A DNA stretch of 22,656 nucleotides from Anaerolineaceae bacterium (GTDB lineage: Bacteria > Chloroflexota > Anaerolineae > Anaerolineales > Anaerolineaceae): the NCBI GenBank assembly GCA_011620465.1, contig WOZC01000076.1, forward strand, positions 1-22,656, read 5' to 3'. The notes under the pieces were generated by a model. It was not told where the DNA came from. It worked only from the letters and a program-made list of their open reading frames with translations, and searched no databases. The translations under genes were made by a program, and so were the position numbers. This document shows positions 21,545-22,656 of this stretch, one piece after another. Position 1 is the first letter of the stretch, and each line of letters begins with the position of its first letter.

Positions 21545-22500
21545 TGAAGGGTTTATGGTTGGAAGACCGGAAAATGAACTTCCGAACTGATTTACCGATG
21601 CCTGAATTAGAGCCGGATGAGGTTTTAATCAAGGTGTTGCTGGCTGGTGTTTGCTCCACCGACCTTGAGATGATGAAAGGTTACTACGATTTCACCGGAG
21701 TTCCAGGTCATGAATTTGTTGGTCTGGTTCAGGATGAAAACGGGCACCCGGAATTGCTGGGAAAGCGTGTGATCGGAGATATCAACATCAGCTGTGGAGA
21801 ATGTGAACGCTGTTTGAACCAGGAAACGAGCCAGTGCATGAATCGGAGGACACTGGGCATATTTAGCTATGATGGCGTTTTTGCTGAATATAGTAAGCTG
21901 CCGGCAAGAAACCTTACCGTTGTACCTGATTCAGTTTCGGATGTACTGGCTGTTTTTAGCGAGCCAACGGCAGCCGCGTTAAGAATTTTGGATCAAATCC
22001 AGGTAAGACCCAGCGATCGGGTGATCGTGGTCGGTGCTGGTAAGCTGGGCTTGTTGATTGCGCAGGCTTTTAAGAACACCGGATGCGATTTGAACGTGGT
22101 TGTACGGAGGGCGGAACCCGCGGCAATTTTGACAGGCTGGGGGATCAGGGCGGTTTACCCGGAGGAAGTCAAAGGGCAGCTGGCGGACATCGTCGTGGAA
22201 GTGACTGGCTCACCAGAAGGATTCAAGCTTTCCAGGGCATTGACAAGAGCGAGAGGTAGCCTGGTTCTCAAATCGACATTTGCCGGGGATGTCAGCGTAA
22301 ATTTATCAAAACTTGTTGTCGATGAAATTACCCTGGTCGGATCTCGCTGCGGGAATTACCCGGCAGGATTGCACGCGTTATCTTCAGGTTTGATCCAGGT
22401 GGGCGAGATGGTCGATTCGATTTTTTCGCTCGACCAGGGGCTAGAGGCAATTGAGCGTGCCGGGCAACCGGGCGTGTTGAAAGTGCTGATTAGGCCTTGA
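21544..22500 (+). CDS. Zinc-dependent alcohol dehydrogenase-like oxidoreductase (MDR superfamily)
   Basis: A 318-residue medium-chain dehydrogenase related to the threonine/alcohol dehydrogenase branch. Catalytic zinc ligands are Cys37 (GVCSTD), His56-Glu57 (GHEF) and possibly Glu140 (SEPTAA). The structural zinc site has Cys84, 87, 90 and 98 (CGECERC). The Rossmann motif GAGKLG is at 164-169. The second strand ends in Arg-Arg (188-189) where an acidic residue marks NAD preference, hinting at NADP. It is somewhat shorter than the usual 340-350 residues, with loss spread through the C-terminal half. ATG overlaps the mutL stop by one base (TGATG), and GGGGAG at 21531-21536 sits seven bases upstream inside mutL. 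Substrate is unknown; the link to mismatch repair appears to be transcription only. Confidence 0.86.
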   Translation: MKGLWLEDRKMNFRTDLPMPELEPDEVLIKVLLAGVCSTDLEMMKGYYDFTGVPGHEFVGLVQDENGHPELLGKRVIGDINISCGECERCLNQETSQCMNRRTLGIFSYDGVFAEYSKLPARNLTVVPDSVSDVLAVFSEPTAAALRILDQIQVRPSDRVIVVGAGKLGLLIAQAFKNTGCDLNVVVRRAEPAAILTGWGIRAVYPEEVKGQLADIVVEVTGSPEGFKLSRALTRARGSLVLKSTFAGDVSVNLSKLVVDEITLVGSRCGNYPAGLHALSSGLIQVGEMVDSIFSLDQGLEAIERAGQPGVLKVLIRP

Positions 22501-22526
22501 AAAATCCTCTCGCGAACTTACGATTG

Positions 22527-22535
22527 TGCTATAAT
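22527..22535 (+). promoter_or_regulatory. Extended -10 promoter of tRNA-Pro
   Basis: TGCTATAAT, with consensus TATAAT at 22530-22535, ends ten bases before the mature tRNA. No -35 match is found at normal spacing. Initiation near 22542 would give a very short 5' leader for RNase P. Confidence 0.6.
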
Positions 22536-22544
22536 AACGCCTCA

Positions 22545-22619
22545 CGGGGCGTGGCTCAGCCCGGATAGAGTGCGCGGTTCGGGACCGCGAGGTCGACGGT
22601 TCAAATCCGTCCGCCCCGA
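22545..22619 (+). tRNA. tRNA-Pro, anticodon CGG
   Basis: A full cloverleaf folds by eye: acceptor CGGGGCG (22545-22551) with CGCCCCG (22612-22618), D stem GCTC/GAGT, anticodon stem CGCGG/CCGCG with loop TTCGGGA (anticodon at 22580-22582), variable AGGTC, T stem GACGG/CCGTC with loop TTCAAAT. The C1-G72 pair and discriminator A are typical of bacterial tRNA-Pro. The 3' CCA is not encoded and must be added by a nucleotidyltransferase. It reads CCG codons. Confidence 0.96.
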
Positions 22620-22620
22620 C

Positions 22621-22651
22621 AAAACACCTTTAGCAATAGGGGTGTTTTTTT
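22621..22651 (+). terminator. Rho-independent terminator after tRNA-Pro
   Basis: AAAACACC (22621-22628) pairs with GGTGTTTT (22641-22648) around a 12-base loop, and the T run continues to 22651. It begins two bases after the mature tRNA end, so the tRNA is a single-gene transcript. Confidence 0.8.
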
Positions 22652-22656
22652 ATATG

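Noticed and set aside
1..22656. CRISPR array, transposase, prophage or classical defence island
   Set aside because: I saw no regularly spaced repeats, no integrase or transposase motifs and no toxin-antitoxin or restriction genes; all genes are chromosomal housekeeping or metabolic types.

Overview
The window reads as a chromosomal segment of a bacterium from the phylum Chloroflexota, most likely class Anaerolineae. This is inferred from gene content and protein style: an RNA polymerase beta' with a long coiled-coil insertion, a stand-alone DUF355 protein, a lipoprotein with a Pro/Thr-rich linker, paired Ku and LigD, and a base composition close to balanced by eye. No marker was compared with a database. 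Genes are tightly packed. No gap exceeds about 140 bp, and I saw no insertion sequence, prophage gene, CRISPR array or rRNA.

Layout. Positions 1-4276 hold most of rpoC, whose 5' end lies outside the window, closed by a strong hairpin. A type IIA topoisomerase A subunit (gyrA-like) follows at 4390-6843. A minus-strand operon at 6852-9133, read right to left, encodes a lipoprotein resembling phosphonate-type binding proteins, a SanA/YdcF-family membrane protein and an HD-domain hydrolase. From 9272 to 12816 come a DUF355 (adenosine-specific kinase family) gene, an opposing RdgB/HAM1 nucleotide-pool phosphatase, a YceD/DUF177 gene and metG. Next is a divergent pair, ku and ligD (12889-16306), a complete two-component bacterial end-joining module. 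A minus-strand operon (16288-19736) reads uvrC, a 35-residue membrane ORF, a SagB-type nitroreductase, and an MTA/SAH-nucleosidase-like protein, with almost no space between genes. Divergent to it, mutL and a zinc alcohol dehydrogenase overlap by one base (19808-22500). The window ends with tRNA-Pro(CGG) and a terminator.

How it fits together. The right half is rich in genome maintenance: Ku and LigD join double-strand breaks, UvrC performs nucleotide excision, MutL serves mismatch repair, and RdgB removes deaminated purine nucleotides. Threaded through it are genes without an obvious repair role (SagB-like, nucleosidase-like, small membrane ORF, dehydrogenase) that appear to share transcripts with uvrC and mutL.

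Expression signals are a second theme. Five genes have TGn-extended -10 boxes with no convincing -35. Three others (ligD, uvrC, the lipoprotein) have a -10-like hexamer exactly six bases before the start codon and no Shine-Dalgarno, which suggests leaderless mRNAs. No clear undescribed defence or mobile system was found. The best candidates for new biology are the hidden 35-residue ORF with its operon, the leaderless-promoter geometry, and the unusual bridge-helix sequence and insertions of the polymerase beta' subunit.
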